DNA of 64,000 bases from Mesorhizobium_K quangtriensis. GTDB taxonomy: Bacteria; Pseudomonadota; Alphaproteobacteria; Rhizobiales; Rhizobiaceae. The notes under the pieces are model-generated. The model had not been told where the DNA came from, did not search any database, and saw only the letters and a list, made by a program, of their open reading frames with translations. The position numbers and the translations under genes are program-made. How positions within the stretch are numbered: position 1 is the first letter of the stretch; each line of letters starts with the position of its first letter. Positions 45,142 through 53,173 of the stretch are shown in pieces. Location of the stretch: contig NZ_JBEBMF010000002.1 in assembly GCF_040081925.1 (NCBI RefSeq), positions 1 to 64,000 of the forward strand, written 5' to 3'.

Positions 45142-46512
45142 ATGACGAAATGGTCGCCGAATTCTTGGAGAGCAAAGCCAATCCAGCAGGTCCCGGCTTA
45201 TCCGGACGCCGCCGCGCTGGGTGATGTCGAGGCCCGCCTTGCGACCTTTCCGCCGCTGGTTTTTGCAGGTGAGGCGCGCAAGCTGAAGAAGCAGCTCGCC
45301 CAGGTCGCCGCAGGTAATGCATTCCTTCTTCAGGGCGGTGATTGCGCCGAGAGCTTCGCCGAACATGGCGCGGACAACATCCGCGACTTCTTCCGTGTCT
45401 TCCTGCAGATGGCAGTCGTGCTGACCTATGCCGGCGCCCAGCCCGTGGTGAAGATCGGCCGCGTCGCCGGCCAGTTCGCCAAGCCGCGCTCGTCCGACAA
45501 CGAAACCAAGGACGGTGTCACCCTGCCCTCCTACCGGGGCGACATCATCAACGGCATCGAGTTCGATGAAAAGTCGCGCGTGCCCGATCCGGCGCGTCAG
45601 GAGATGGCCTACCGCCAGTCGGCAGCCACGCTGAACCTGCTGCGCGCCTTCGCGCAGGGCGGTTACGCAAGCCTCGAAAACGTGCATCGCTGGATGCTCG
45701 GCTTCGTCGCCGACAGCCCTCAGGGCGACCGTTATGAGGCGCTCGCCAGCAAGATTTCCGAGACGATGGACTTCATGAAGGCCGTCGGCATCACGTCGGA
45801 AACCAACTACGCGCTACGCGAGACGGATTTCTATACCAGCCACGAGGCGCTTCTGCTCGGCTACGAGGAGGCGCTGACGCGCGTCGATTCCACCTCGGGC
45901 GACTGGTACGCGACGTCGGGCCACATGATCTGGATCGGCGATCGCACGCGCCAGCCCGACCATGGCCATGTCGAATACTGCCGCGGCATCAAGAACCCGC
46001 TCGGCCTGAAGTGCGGCCCGTCGATGACGGCGGACGGCCTGCTGGAGTTGATCGACACGCTGAACCCGGAGAACGAGCCGGGCCGGCTGACCCTGATCGC
46101 CCGCTTCGGCTCCGACAAGGTGGCCGAGCACCTGCCCAAGCTGGTGCGCGCCGTGAAGAAGGAAGGCCGCGAGGTCGTCTGGTCGTCAGATCCCATGCAC
46201 GGCAACACGATCACGGCGGCCGGCTACAAGACGCGGCCCTTCGACCGTATCCTCAAGGAGGTACAGACCTTCTTCGAGGTACACCGCGCCGAAGGAACGC
46301 ATCCGGGCGGCATCCACATCGAGATGACCGGCAAGAACGTCACCGAATGCACGGGCGGCGCCCGCGCCATCCGCGACGATGAACTGCAGGATCGCTACCA
46401 TACCCATTGCGACCCGCGCCTCAACGCCGACCAGGCGATCGAGCTTGCCTTCCTGGTTTCCGAGCTTCTGAAGAAGAACTCGAACCAGGTGCATACGGTG
46501 GCCGCGGAGTAG
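45142..46512 (+). CDS. aroG: 3-deoxy-7-phosphoheptulonate (DAHP) synthase, class II
   Basis: 456 residues, the plant/AroF-II type. First step of the shikimate pathway, from phosphoenolpyruvate and erythrose-4-phosphate. Conserved stretches: FLLQGGDCAESFAEHGADNI, VVKIGRVAGQFAKPRS, LPSYRGDIINGIEF, SHEALLLGYEEALTR, NPLGLKCGPSM, WSSDPMHGNTI, ECTGGARAI and HTHCDPRLNADQAIELAFLV. It is the enzyme upstream of aroQ, which is 15 kb away. The ribosome site for the ATG at 45142 is weak. Confidence 0.96.
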   Translation: MTKWSPNSWRAKPIQQVPAYPDAAALGDVEARLATFPPLVFAGEARKLKKQLAQVAAGNAFLLQGGDCAESFAEHGADNIRDFFRVFLQMAVVLTYAGAQPVVKIGRVAGQFAKPRSSDNETKDGVTLPSYRGDIINGIEFDEKSRVPDPARQEMAYRQSAATLNLLRAFAQGGYASLENVHRWMLGFVADSPQGDRYEALASKISETMDFMKAVGITSETNYALRETDFYTSHEALLLGYEEALTRVDSTSGDWYATSGHMIWIGDRTRQPDHGHVEYCRGIKNPLGLKCGPSMTADGLLELIDTLNPENEPGRLTLIARFGSDKVAEHLPKLVRAVKKEGREVVWSSDPMHGNTITAAGYKTRPFDRILKEVQTFFEVHRAEGTHPGGIHIEMTGKNVTECTGGARAIRDDELQDRYHTHCDPRLNADQAIELAFLVSELLKKNSNQVHTVAAE

Positions 46513-46531
46513 CGACCCAGCTTCGGATAAT

Positions 46532-46560
46532 AAAAAAGGCGTCGCTTGCGACGCCTTTTT
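46532..46560. terminator. Bidirectional terminator between aroG and the GGDEF gene
   Basis: AAAAAAGGCGTCGC-TT-GCGACGCCTTTTT is a perfect hairpin with A and T runs on both sides, so it can end both converging transcripts. Confidence 0.92.
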
Positions 46561-46582
46561 ATAGCCCATATCCCGGTGAAGG

Positions 46583-47650
46583 TCAGTCCTTGCGGTAAAG
46601 CATCCAGCTCTTGCCGGCGCGCTCCGAAAGCGTCGAGAAGCGCGTCACCCGGTTCCGGCCGGTCACCTTCGAGCGGTAAAGGGTACGATCGCATTTGGAA
46701 TAGAGATCTTCGGGACTTTCCGCCTCCGAAGCCATGCATATGCCCATCGAAATCGTCACCGACCCGTAGCTCGCGTTGGTCTGTGGGTTCACGAACGGCG
46801 TCTGCTCGATCAGCATCCGGATGCGGTCCGCGATCTCGAACGTAGCCTCCTCGCTGGCGCCGTCCACGATCAGCGCGAACTCCTCGCCACCGGTGCGCGC
46901 CACGAACATGTCGGCTCGGATCGAGGAGCGGAAGATGTCCGCGATGCTCTGCAGCACCCTGTCGCCAACGGGATGTCCGAAGCGGTCGTTGATCTCCTTG
47001 AACCGGTCGATGTCAGCAAGGATAAGCGCCTTGAACAGAATGCCGCGATTGCTGTTGTAGATGTCCGCAATCTCGCGGTCGAAGGCCCGCCTGTTCCAGA
47101 TTTGTGTTAGCTGGTCCGTGTTGGCCAGACGCTTGTATTCCTCAAGCTTCGACTTGACCGTTTCCAACTCGTTCGACTTTTCCGATAGCTGATTGGCCAC
47201 CTGCTTGCCGTGGTCGATTGTCGAACTGGTAGCGACGGCCATCACTTCTACGATCTTCTGCAACAGATCCTTGCTCACCAGACGCCCGTTCAACCCCTCG
47301 GCGGTCTGGTCCAAAACCCGGCCGAATTTCTCGACATGGCTGCGTTCCTTGCGCAGGATCGAGGCAATCTCCTCAAGTTCCTTGGCAACGGTTTCGCGCG
47401 CGTGCTCGACCGCAGCGCTGTCGTTGCTGCTGTCGAAGTATTTTCGCGCAATACGATCGAGGTCGTCCTGTGTTGGGCGCTTGCTCAGTCCGACCACCTC
47501 GAGGCTCAACTCATGGTTCGACCCAGACAGGGCTTCGTAGAAAATCTCGTAGTTCCGGGGAAGCGCGACAACACCCATCTGGCGCATGGTAAGAAGGACG
47601 GAACTGGCCAGATCTGTTGCCCGGTCGGCCGGAGCGCTAGCAGTCTGCAT
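46583..47650 (-). CDS. Diguanylate cyclase (GGDEF protein)
   Basis: 355 residues, soluble. The N-terminal part (residues about 1-170) is helical (MRQMGVVALPRNYEIFYEAL, ELEEIASILRKERSHVEKFG), a layout seen in rhizobial GGDEF proteins of unknown input. A coiled-coil segment leads into the GGDEF domain (RLANTDQLTQIWNRRAFDRE, DIDRFKEINDRFGHPVGDRV, active site RTGGEEFALIV). The product would be c-di-GMP. The inhibitory RxxD motif is replaced by RADM at the equivalent place, so feedback inhibition may be lost. ATG at 47650 has AGGTGG upstream; 47668 is an alternative. Confidence 0.92.
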   Translation of the reverse strand: MQTASAPADRATDLASSVLLTMRQMGVVALPRNYEIFYEALSGSNHELSLEVVGLSKRPTQDDLDRIARKYFDSSNDSAAVEHARETVAKELEEIASILRKERSHVEKFGRVLDQTAEGLNGRLVSKDLLQKIVEVMAVATSSTIDHGKQVANQLSEKSNELETVKSKLEEYKRLANTDQLTQIWNRRAFDREIADIYNSNRGILFKALILADIDRFKEINDRFGHPVGDRVLQSIADIFRSSIRADMFVARTGGEEFALIVDGASEEATFEIADRIRMLIEQTPFVNPQTNASYGSVTISMGICMASEAESPEDLYSKCDRTLYRSKVTGRNRVTRFSTLSERAGKSWMLYRKD

Positions 47651-47985
47651 TCTTGTTCCACCTTGCATATCATGCGCGGACAGGATCGTCCGTGAACCAG
47701 GTTAAGGCACAGGCTGTCGGCGGACGCATAGCGTCGGAATATTATATGCTGCGTGGAACTGCGTGCCCCCATGCACTCCCTCGCCATAGTGACTATAGGG
47801 AATATCGCGCTAAATTTTCCTTAATTGCGAGTGGCTTGCGAGCCGATGGACGCAGGCGCTGGGCCATGGCACCTGTGTCTTCGAGCGCGCTAAAATAGCT
47901 TCGGCAAATTGATGCGCAGAGATCAAAAAAGACCTGCCACGATAAGCAGATACGTTAGGCAGCAAAGGTTGAGCGGGAGTAATCG
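47651..47985. other. Non-coding gap between the GGDEF and GFA genes
   Basis: About 335 bp of divergent upstream sequence. I see no gene, RNA or clear repeat here. The GGGAG ribosome site of the GFA gene lies at the right end. Confidence 0.5.
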
Positions 47986-48405
47986 ATGAAGAAAACCAAT
48001 AGTGGTTCTTGTCTCTGTGGCGCGGTACGTTTCACCGCGACCGGCCCCTTGCGCGGCGTTGTCTATTGCCACTGCTCGCAATGCCGCAAACAGAGCGGCC
48101 ATTATTATGCCGCCACGAATGTCGTCGATGCCGATCTGTCCGTCGAGGGAGGCGAAAAACTGACCTGGTTCACGGCCTCACCCTACGCGAAGCGCGGATT
48201 TTGTTCCGTATGCGGGTCCGTGCTGTTCTGGAAACACAACGAATCCGACGAAACATCCGTCATGGCCGGCGCCTTCGACTCGCCGAGCGGGCTTCGGGGC
48301 GAAGTCCACATTTTTGTCGCAGACAAGGGCGACTACTATGATATCACGGACGGCCTTCCCCAATACGTTCGCTCGACGCCCGACATCAAGGTCGCGGACG
48401 ACTAG
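47986..48405 (+). CDS. GFA-family zinc protein (glutathione-dependent formaldehyde-activating enzyme-like)
   Basis: 139 residues. The zinc-binding pattern is complete: SCLCGAVRFTATG, YCHCSQCRKQSGHYYAATNV and KRGFCSVCGSVLFWK. The fold is that of Gfa/CENP-V. Only some members bind formaldehyde-glutathione; most are of unknown role, so the enzymatic label is generic. GGGAG lies seven bases before the ATG. Confidence 0.9.
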   Translation: MKKTNSGSCLCGAVRFTATGPLRGVVYCHCSQCRKQSGHYYAATNVVDADLSVEGGEKLTWFTASPYAKRGFCSVCGSVLFWKHNESDETSVMAGAFDSPSGLRGEVHIFVADKGDYYDITDGLPQYVRSTPDIKVADD

Positions 48406-48490
48406 CAACGTGCCTGCATCCTAAAAGCGCATCGCTTTCCTTTGAATTTTGGGCTAAGCGTCGCGCGCTTTCATTTCTTGCGGAGACCTT

Positions 48491-48850
48491 ATGGAACGCC
48501 TGATCAAGGCCTGGCAGAATTCCCTGCGCGCCTTCCGCCGCCTGGCGACATCCGAAAAAGCCTTCCAGCAGGAACTCGCGCTGCTTGCAGTGGCGTCGCC
48601 TCTGGCGTGGTTCCTGTCCAGCTCATGGCGTGGCTACTGGCTTCTGGTCGGCTCGATATTGTTTCTCATCGTGGTCGAGGTTCTAAACACCGGAATCGAG
48701 GCAGCCTGCGACGCCGTCTCGCGCGAATTCGACATCGACATCCAGCTCGCCAAGGACTGCGGGTCGCTCGCTGTCCTGATCTCGATCGTCCTGGCCCTCA
48801 TCGTCTGGGGTCTCGCGATCGTCGAGACTGTCACTGGCATTCCACTGTGA
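48491..48850 (+). CDS. dgkA: Diacylglycerol kinase (prokaryotic type)
   Basis: 119 residues, three membrane helices. Recycles diacylglycerol from osmoregulated glucan synthesis into phosphatidic acid. Family motifs: SEKAFQQELALLA, VEVLNTGIEAACDAVSREFD with the catalytic Glu, and AKDCGSLAVLISIVLALIVW. GGAG precedes the ATG. It is 85 bp after the GFA gene. Confidence 0.95.
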   Translation: MERLIKAWQNSLRAFRRLATSEKAFQQELALLAVASPLAWFLSSSWRGYWLLVGSILFLIVVEVLNTGIEAACDAVSREFDIDIQLAKDCGSLAVLISIVLALIVWGLAIVETVTGIPL

Positions 48851-48928
48851 TACAGTTGCTTTCGTCCATGTAGTTTTCTTCAATTTGTTCTGCACGGCGC
48901 AGGTCCATCTGCTTTGGGGGAGGAAGAC

Positions 48929-49318
48929 ATGAAGAAGGTTCCGCTGCTCGCACTGCTGGTTACCGCCGCCATATCCACTGCCTGTTCATCCACCGGCCAG
49001 TCCCAGAACACCCCTGCCCCGGCAAGCTCCCGCGGCCCGGCCGGAGAAGTAACCCTCTCCCCCTCCGATCGCACCGCCGTCGAGACATCCGTCCGCGCCA
49101 GCCTCGGACAGCCCTCCGCAAGCTTCCGAACCATGATCGGGCAGCGCGATGCCACTGGCGTCGTGACCGTCTGCGGCTACTTCAACGCCGGCTCGGGAGA
49201 CACGCCCTTCATCGGCACGTTGGGCGGAGGCAGCTTTACGGTCTCCAATCTCGGCGGAACAGCCGAACAGACGATCGCCGTGCAAAGTGCCTGCCACGGC
49301 AGGGGTATCTACGTCTAA
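48929..49318 (+). CDS. Small lipoprotein, unknown function
   Basis: 129 residues. The signal LLALLVTAAISTAC ends in a lipobox. The mature part begins with a Ser/Pro/Gln linker and then a conserved-looking domain (DRTAVETSVRASLGQPSASF, GVVTVCGYFNAGSGDTPFIG, TLGGGSFTVSNLGG) with two cysteines. GGAGGAAG lies just before the ATG at 48929. No family assigned. Confidence 0.7.
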   Translation: MKKVPLLALLVTAAISTACSSTGQSQNTPAPASSRGPAGEVTLSPSDRTAVETSVRASLGQPSASFRTMIGQRDATGVVTVCGYFNAGSGDTPFIGTLGGGSFTVSNLGGTAEQTIAVQSACHGRGIYV

Positions 49319-49628
49319 GTCCCCCTCAAGCCTGCCTCCCATTGTTGACAACTAACGGGTGCATGTTTCCGTGCAGCTTGGGAACGCTTTGTTTTTTCAG
49401 AGCCTTAGGACTGAATTATAGGATTTGTCAGACAATAGATTGACTCTGCTTCGGAGGTCCGCTTAGCTTGCAGCCGGAAACTCGAATTCTGCCGGAAGTT
49501 GGAGGTTGCGCGTTGGAGGGCGCGCGACGGGCTTTAGGCGGGGATACTTCTCAGCATCGTCCCGTCGGACCCAGTCCTCTGCTGCCGCCATGTTTCCGTA
49601 ACTCAAACGCTTTCATGGGAGGAAATTC
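49319..49628. promoter_or_regulatory. Control region of the sugar ABC transporter
   Basis: 310 bp with no gene. TCAAACGCTTTCA (49603-49615), a pseudo-palindrome resembling LacI/GalR-family operators, lies 14 bp before the ABC start codon; a related GGAACGCTTTG occurs at 49381-49391. GGGAGGAAATTC is the ribosome site. No regulator gene is nearby. Confidence 0.45.
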
Positions 49629-50579
49629 ATGAAACTTCGTCTTGCAAGCGCATTGTTGGTCACCGCCGCATTGTTTGCGACCGGCGCCATGGCGCAGGAA
49701 AAGAAGCAGCTTGCCTTCGTCGTCAACGGAGCGTCCGACTTCTGGAAGCTGGCCGAGGCCGGCGTCGAGAAGGCACAGGCCGAACTGCCGAACTACGACC
49801 TGGCGCTGAAGTATCCAGAGCAGGCCGCGGCCGCGGTGCAGCAGCGGTTGATGGAAGATCTCGTCGCTGGCGGCGTTTCCGCCATCATGGTCAGCGCTGT
49901 TGATCCCAAGTCGTCTACGGATTCTCTGAACAAGATCGGCTCGCAGGTTCCGCTCTTCACCACGGACTCAGATGCTCCTGACACCAACCGCATCGCCTAT
50001 ATCGGCTCCTCCAACACCGAGGCCGGCAAACAGGCGGGCGAAATCGCGCTCAAGGCGCTGCCGGACGGTGGCAAGTGCGTCGGCTTCGTCGGACTGCCAG
50101 GTGCGGACAACGCCCGCGAGCGCATCGAAGGCATGAAGTCCGCCATCGCAGGCTCGAAGGTCGAACTGATCGACGTGCGCGGCGACGACATCGACATGAC
50201 GCGCGCCAAGCGCAACGTCGAGGATGCACTCGCCGCCAACCCGGACATTGACTGCATGGTCGGCTTCTATTCCTACAACCCACCGCGCATCTACGAGGTG
50301 CTGAAGGAGTCCGGGAAGCTCGGCCAGGTTACCGTCATCGCCTTCGACGAAGACCCGATCACGCTGGGCGGCGTCAAGGAAGGGACCATCGCCGGGACCG
50401 TCGTGCAGGATCCCTTCGAATGGGGCTACCAGGGCATGAAGCTGATGGCCAGCTACCTGGAGGGCGACAAATCAGTCATTCCCGAGAACAAGCTGATCAT
50501 CGTTCCCACGAAGATGATCGACAAGGGCAACGTCGACGCGTTCGAGGCGGAATTGAAGTCGCGCATCAGCGGCGGCTGA
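49629..50579 (+). CDS. Sugar ABC transporter substrate-binding protein (RbsB-like)
   Basis: 316 residues with a signal peptide (LASALLVTAALFATGAMA). Periplasmic-binding-protein type 1 fold: LAFVVNGASDFWKLAEAGVE, GVSAIMVSAVDPKSS, PLFTTDSDAPDTNRIAYIGS, GFVGLPGADNARERIEGMKS, VIAFDEDPITLGGVKEGTIA and TVVQDPFEWGYQGMKLM. The Asp and Phe in the binding cleft suggest a sugar or sugar alcohol; the identity is unknown. A strong hairpin separates it from the ATPase gene. Confidence 0.93.
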   Translation: MKLRLASALLVTAALFATGAMAQEKKQLAFVVNGASDFWKLAEAGVEKAQAELPNYDLALKYPEQAAAAVQQRLMEDLVAGGVSAIMVSAVDPKSSTDSLNKIGSQVPLFTTDSDAPDTNRIAYIGSSNTEAGKQAGEIALKALPDGGKCVGFVGLPGADNARERIEGMKSAIAGSKVELIDVRGDDIDMTRAKRNVEDALAANPDIDCMVGFYSYNPPRIYEVLKESGKLGQVTVIAFDEDPITLGGVKEGTIAGTVVQDPFEWGYQGMKLMASYLEGDKSVIPENKLIIVPTKMIDKGNVDAFEAELKSRISGG

Positions 50580-50592
50580 CGCCTTGAAGCGG

Positions 50593-50623
50593 ACAGGCCG
50601 GCCTGATCTCCCAGCCGGCCTGT
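50593..50623 (+). other. Intercistronic hairpin between ABC binding protein and ATPase genes
   Basis: ACAGGCCGGC (50593-50602) and GCCGGCCTGT (50614-50623) are perfect complements around an 11-base loop, with no T run. It probably protects the 3' end of the binding-protein mRNA or partly stops transcription, giving more binding protein than membrane parts. Confidence 0.7.
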
Positions 50624-50667
50624 TCGGCGCAGCGAACATCCGAAAAATCACATCAGCAAGTTCATAG

Positions 50668-52173
50668 ATGGCAGACGCTTTCCTGAAAGTGACGGGAATC
50701 TCCAAGGATTACCCCGGCATCAGGGCCTTGGACGACGTCAGCTTTTCCGTCGGCGCCGGCGAGGTCATCGGCCTCGTGGGAGAGAACGGTGCCGGCAAGT
50801 CGACACTGATGAAGATCCTCGGCGGCGTCATCGCGCCAAGCGCCGGTTCCATCGAACTGGACGGCATAGCGACCGATCGGCTGACGGTCGGCGCCTCGAT
50901 GCGCGGCGGCATCGCCTTCGTGCATCAGGAACTCAACCTGTTCGAGAACCTCACCGTCGCTGCCAACATCTTCATCGGCCGCGAGCCGCTGAAAGGTGGG
51001 CCTTTGCGGCTGATCGACGAGCCCGAACTGAACCGCCGTGCCGCTCCCTATCTGAAACAGCTCGGCGCGGACTTCGAACCGGGCACGCCGGTCAGTACGC
51101 TTTCGCTTGCCCAGATGCAGCTGGTGGAGATCGCCAAAGCGCTCTCCCTCAATGCGCGGCTTGTCATCATGGACGAGCCGACATCGAGCCTGACCGCGTC
51201 CGAGACCGAGCGGCTGCTGATCATCATAGAGCGGCTGAAGGCAGATGGCGTTGCCGTCATCCTCATCTCGCACCGGCTGGCAGAGATCGAGCGTTCGGCT
51301 GACAGGGTCGTTGTCCTGCGCGATGGCAAGCGGGTGGCTGAGCTTGCCAAGCAGGACATCCACGCCGAGACGATGATCCGCCACATGATTGGGCGCGACC
51401 TGAAGACGCTTTATCGTCCCCCGCAAAACCCACCCGGCAAGCCCGTCCTCGAACTCATCGACGTCCGGACCGCTTATCGGCCGGAGCAGTCCGTAAACCT
51501 CGCCGTCAGGCAGGGCGAGATTCTCGGCCTTGCCGGCCTTGTCGGCTCGGGACGCACCGAGCTTGCGCGTACCATATTCGGCCTCGACCGGCTGCGCGGT
51601 GGCGAAATCAGGATTAACGGCGCGGCAACCGCGATGTCCACCCCAGGCGTGGCGATCAGGCAGGGCCTCTACCTTGTACCGGAGGACCGGAAGCGTTCCG
51701 GCCTGATCCTCGACTTCCCCATCCGCGACAACATCACGCTGCCCAATCTCGACACGCATGCAAGGCGCGGTCTGATCGATGTCGGCTCGGAAGAGGCTGA
51801 GGCGCTGCGGCAGCGCGAGCGCCTCGACATCCGTGCCAAGCGCATGACAACCGCGGCCGGAGCCCTGTCAGGTGGAAACCAGCAGAAGGTCGTGCTGGCC
51901 AAATGGCTCTCGATGGCGCCGCGTGTGCTGATTTTCGACGAACCGACGCGCGGCGTCGATGTCGGCGCAAAGAGCGAAATATACCGACTGATGCGCGAAC
52001 TCTCCGACCACGGGGTCGCGATCCTCATGATCTCCTCCGACATGGAGGAGGTGATCGGCGTCAGCGACCGCGTCGCCGTCATGCACGAGGGCAGGATTTC
52101 CGGCTTCCTCGAGCGCAGCGAACTCAGCGAGAAGGCGATCCTGTCGCTGGCCGTCGGCAGGATCGCAGCATGA
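50668..52173 (+). CDS. Sugar ABC transporter ATP-binding protein (RbsA-like, two domains)
   Basis: 501 residues with two ABC domains. The first has VGENGAGKSTLMKILGG and VSTLSLAQMQLVEIAKALSL; the signature is LSLAQ rather than LSGGQ. The second has GLVGSGRTELARTIFG (degenerate Walker A), ALSGGNQQKVVLAKWLSMAP and VLIFDEPTRGVDVGAKSEIY. The asymmetry is normal for the CUT2 class. It energises import of the ligand of the binding protein. It is followed by the permease after 25 bp. Confidence 0.95.
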   Translation: MADAFLKVTGISKDYPGIRALDDVSFSVGAGEVIGLVGENGAGKSTLMKILGGVIAPSAGSIELDGIATDRLTVGASMRGGIAFVHQELNLFENLTVAANIFIGREPLKGGPLRLIDEPELNRRAAPYLKQLGADFEPGTPVSTLSLAQMQLVEIAKALSLNARLVIMDEPTSSLTASETERLLIIIERLKADGVAVILISHRLAEIERSADRVVVLRDGKRVAELAKQDIHAETMIRHMIGRDLKTLYRPPQNPPGKPVLELIDVRTAYRPEQSVNLAVRQGEILGLAGLVGSGRTELARTIFGLDRLRGGEIRINGAATAMSTPGVAIRQGLYLVPEDRKRSGLILDFPIRDNITLPNLDTHARRGLIDVGSEEAEALRQRERLDIRAKRMTTAAGALSGGNQQKVVLAKWLSMAPRVLIFDEPTRGVDVGAKSEIYRLMRELSDHGVAILMISSDMEEVIGVSDRVAVMHEGRISGFLERSELSEKAILSLAVGRIAA

Positions 52174-52198
52174 AGCCCTTCAACGGAAAGCGTGGCAG

Positions 52199-53167
52199 AT
52201 GATCAACCGAAAAGACCTCTGGCTGCTGATACTCATTATCGTCGTCGGCACGGTGGTGGCGATCATCAACCCGCGCTTCCTCTCGCCGATCAACCTGTCC
52301 AACACAGCCAACCTGATCGGGCTCTTCGGAATCTTCGCCGTCGCGCAGGCTTTCGTCATCATCTCCGGCGGTATCGAGCTTTCGGTCGGTTCCGTCATCG
52401 CCCTCCTTGGCGTCATCTTCATCGACCTCGTCGCCGCCGAAACCGTCAATCCGGCGCTCGCCTGCATCATCGTGATCGCGATCGGCTGCCTCATCGGCCT
52501 GCTGCACGGCGTGCTCGTCGCCAAGCTCGGCCTGCAGCCGTTCGTTGTGACCCTCTGCGGCCTGCTAATCTACCGGGGCATCGCTCGCTATTACACGGAG
52601 GACGCGACCGCCGGCTTCCCGTTCGGCGCCAGCTTCCCGACGCTCGAATGGCTGACGGCCGGCCGCTTCTATGGCATCCCGCACAGCCTGATCGCCTTCA
52701 TCATCATCACGGTCATCATGGGGATCGTGCTGCACAAGTCGGTGTTCGGCCGCTATCTGTTCGCGGTTGGCAAGAACGAGGAGGCGGCGCGCTACAGTGG
52801 TATCAACACATCGCGCGTCATCATCGCCGCCTATGTCATCTGTGCCGGCCTGACCGCCATCGCAGCAATCTTCATCGCGATGTATACCCGCTCGATCTCG
52901 CCCTCGTCGCATGGCAATTTTTATGAGCTCTACGCGATCGCCGCCGCCGTGCTCGGCGGCTGTTCGCTGCGAGGTGGCGAGGGCTCGATCCTCGGCGTCG
53001 TGCTTGGAACGGTACTGCTTCAGGTCTTGCAGAACCTGGTCAACCTGCTTGGCATCCCGAGTTCGCTGAACTTCGCCGTGATGGGTTCGGTCATCCTGAT
53101 CGGCGTGCTTGCCGACCAGCAGATTTCGCGCCGGGCCGCGCTCAAGCGAACGCCTCAGACGTCCTGA
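52199..53167 (+). CDS. Sugar ABC transporter permease (RbsC-like)
   Basis: 322 residues with about ten hydrophobic helices (LLILIIVVGTVVAIINPRFL, FGIFAVAQAFVIISGGIELS and others). The cytoplasmic coupling motif EEAARYSGINTSRVIIAAYV is typical of BPD_transp_2 permeases. GAVLGGCSLRGGEGS-like text appears as VLGGCSLRGGEGSILGVVLG. It is the last gene of the transporter operon and nearly abuts the convergent gor gene (6 bp). Confidence 0.95.
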   Translation: MINRKDLWLLILIIVVGTVVAIINPRFLSPINLSNTANLIGLFGIFAVAQAFVIISGGIELSVGSVIALLGVIFIDLVAAETVNPALACIIVIAIGCLIGLLHGVLVAKLGLQPFVVTLCGLLIYRGIARYYTEDATAGFPFGASFPTLEWLTAGRFYGIPHSLIAFIIITVIMGIVLHKSVFGRYLFAVGKNEEAARYSGINTSRVIIAAYVICAGLTAIAAIFIAMYTRSISPSSHGNFYELYAIAAAVLGGCSLRGGEGSILGVVLGTVLLQVLQNLVNLLGIPSSLNFAVMGSVILIGVLADQQISRRAALKRTPQTS

Positions 53168-53173
53168 CGGCAA

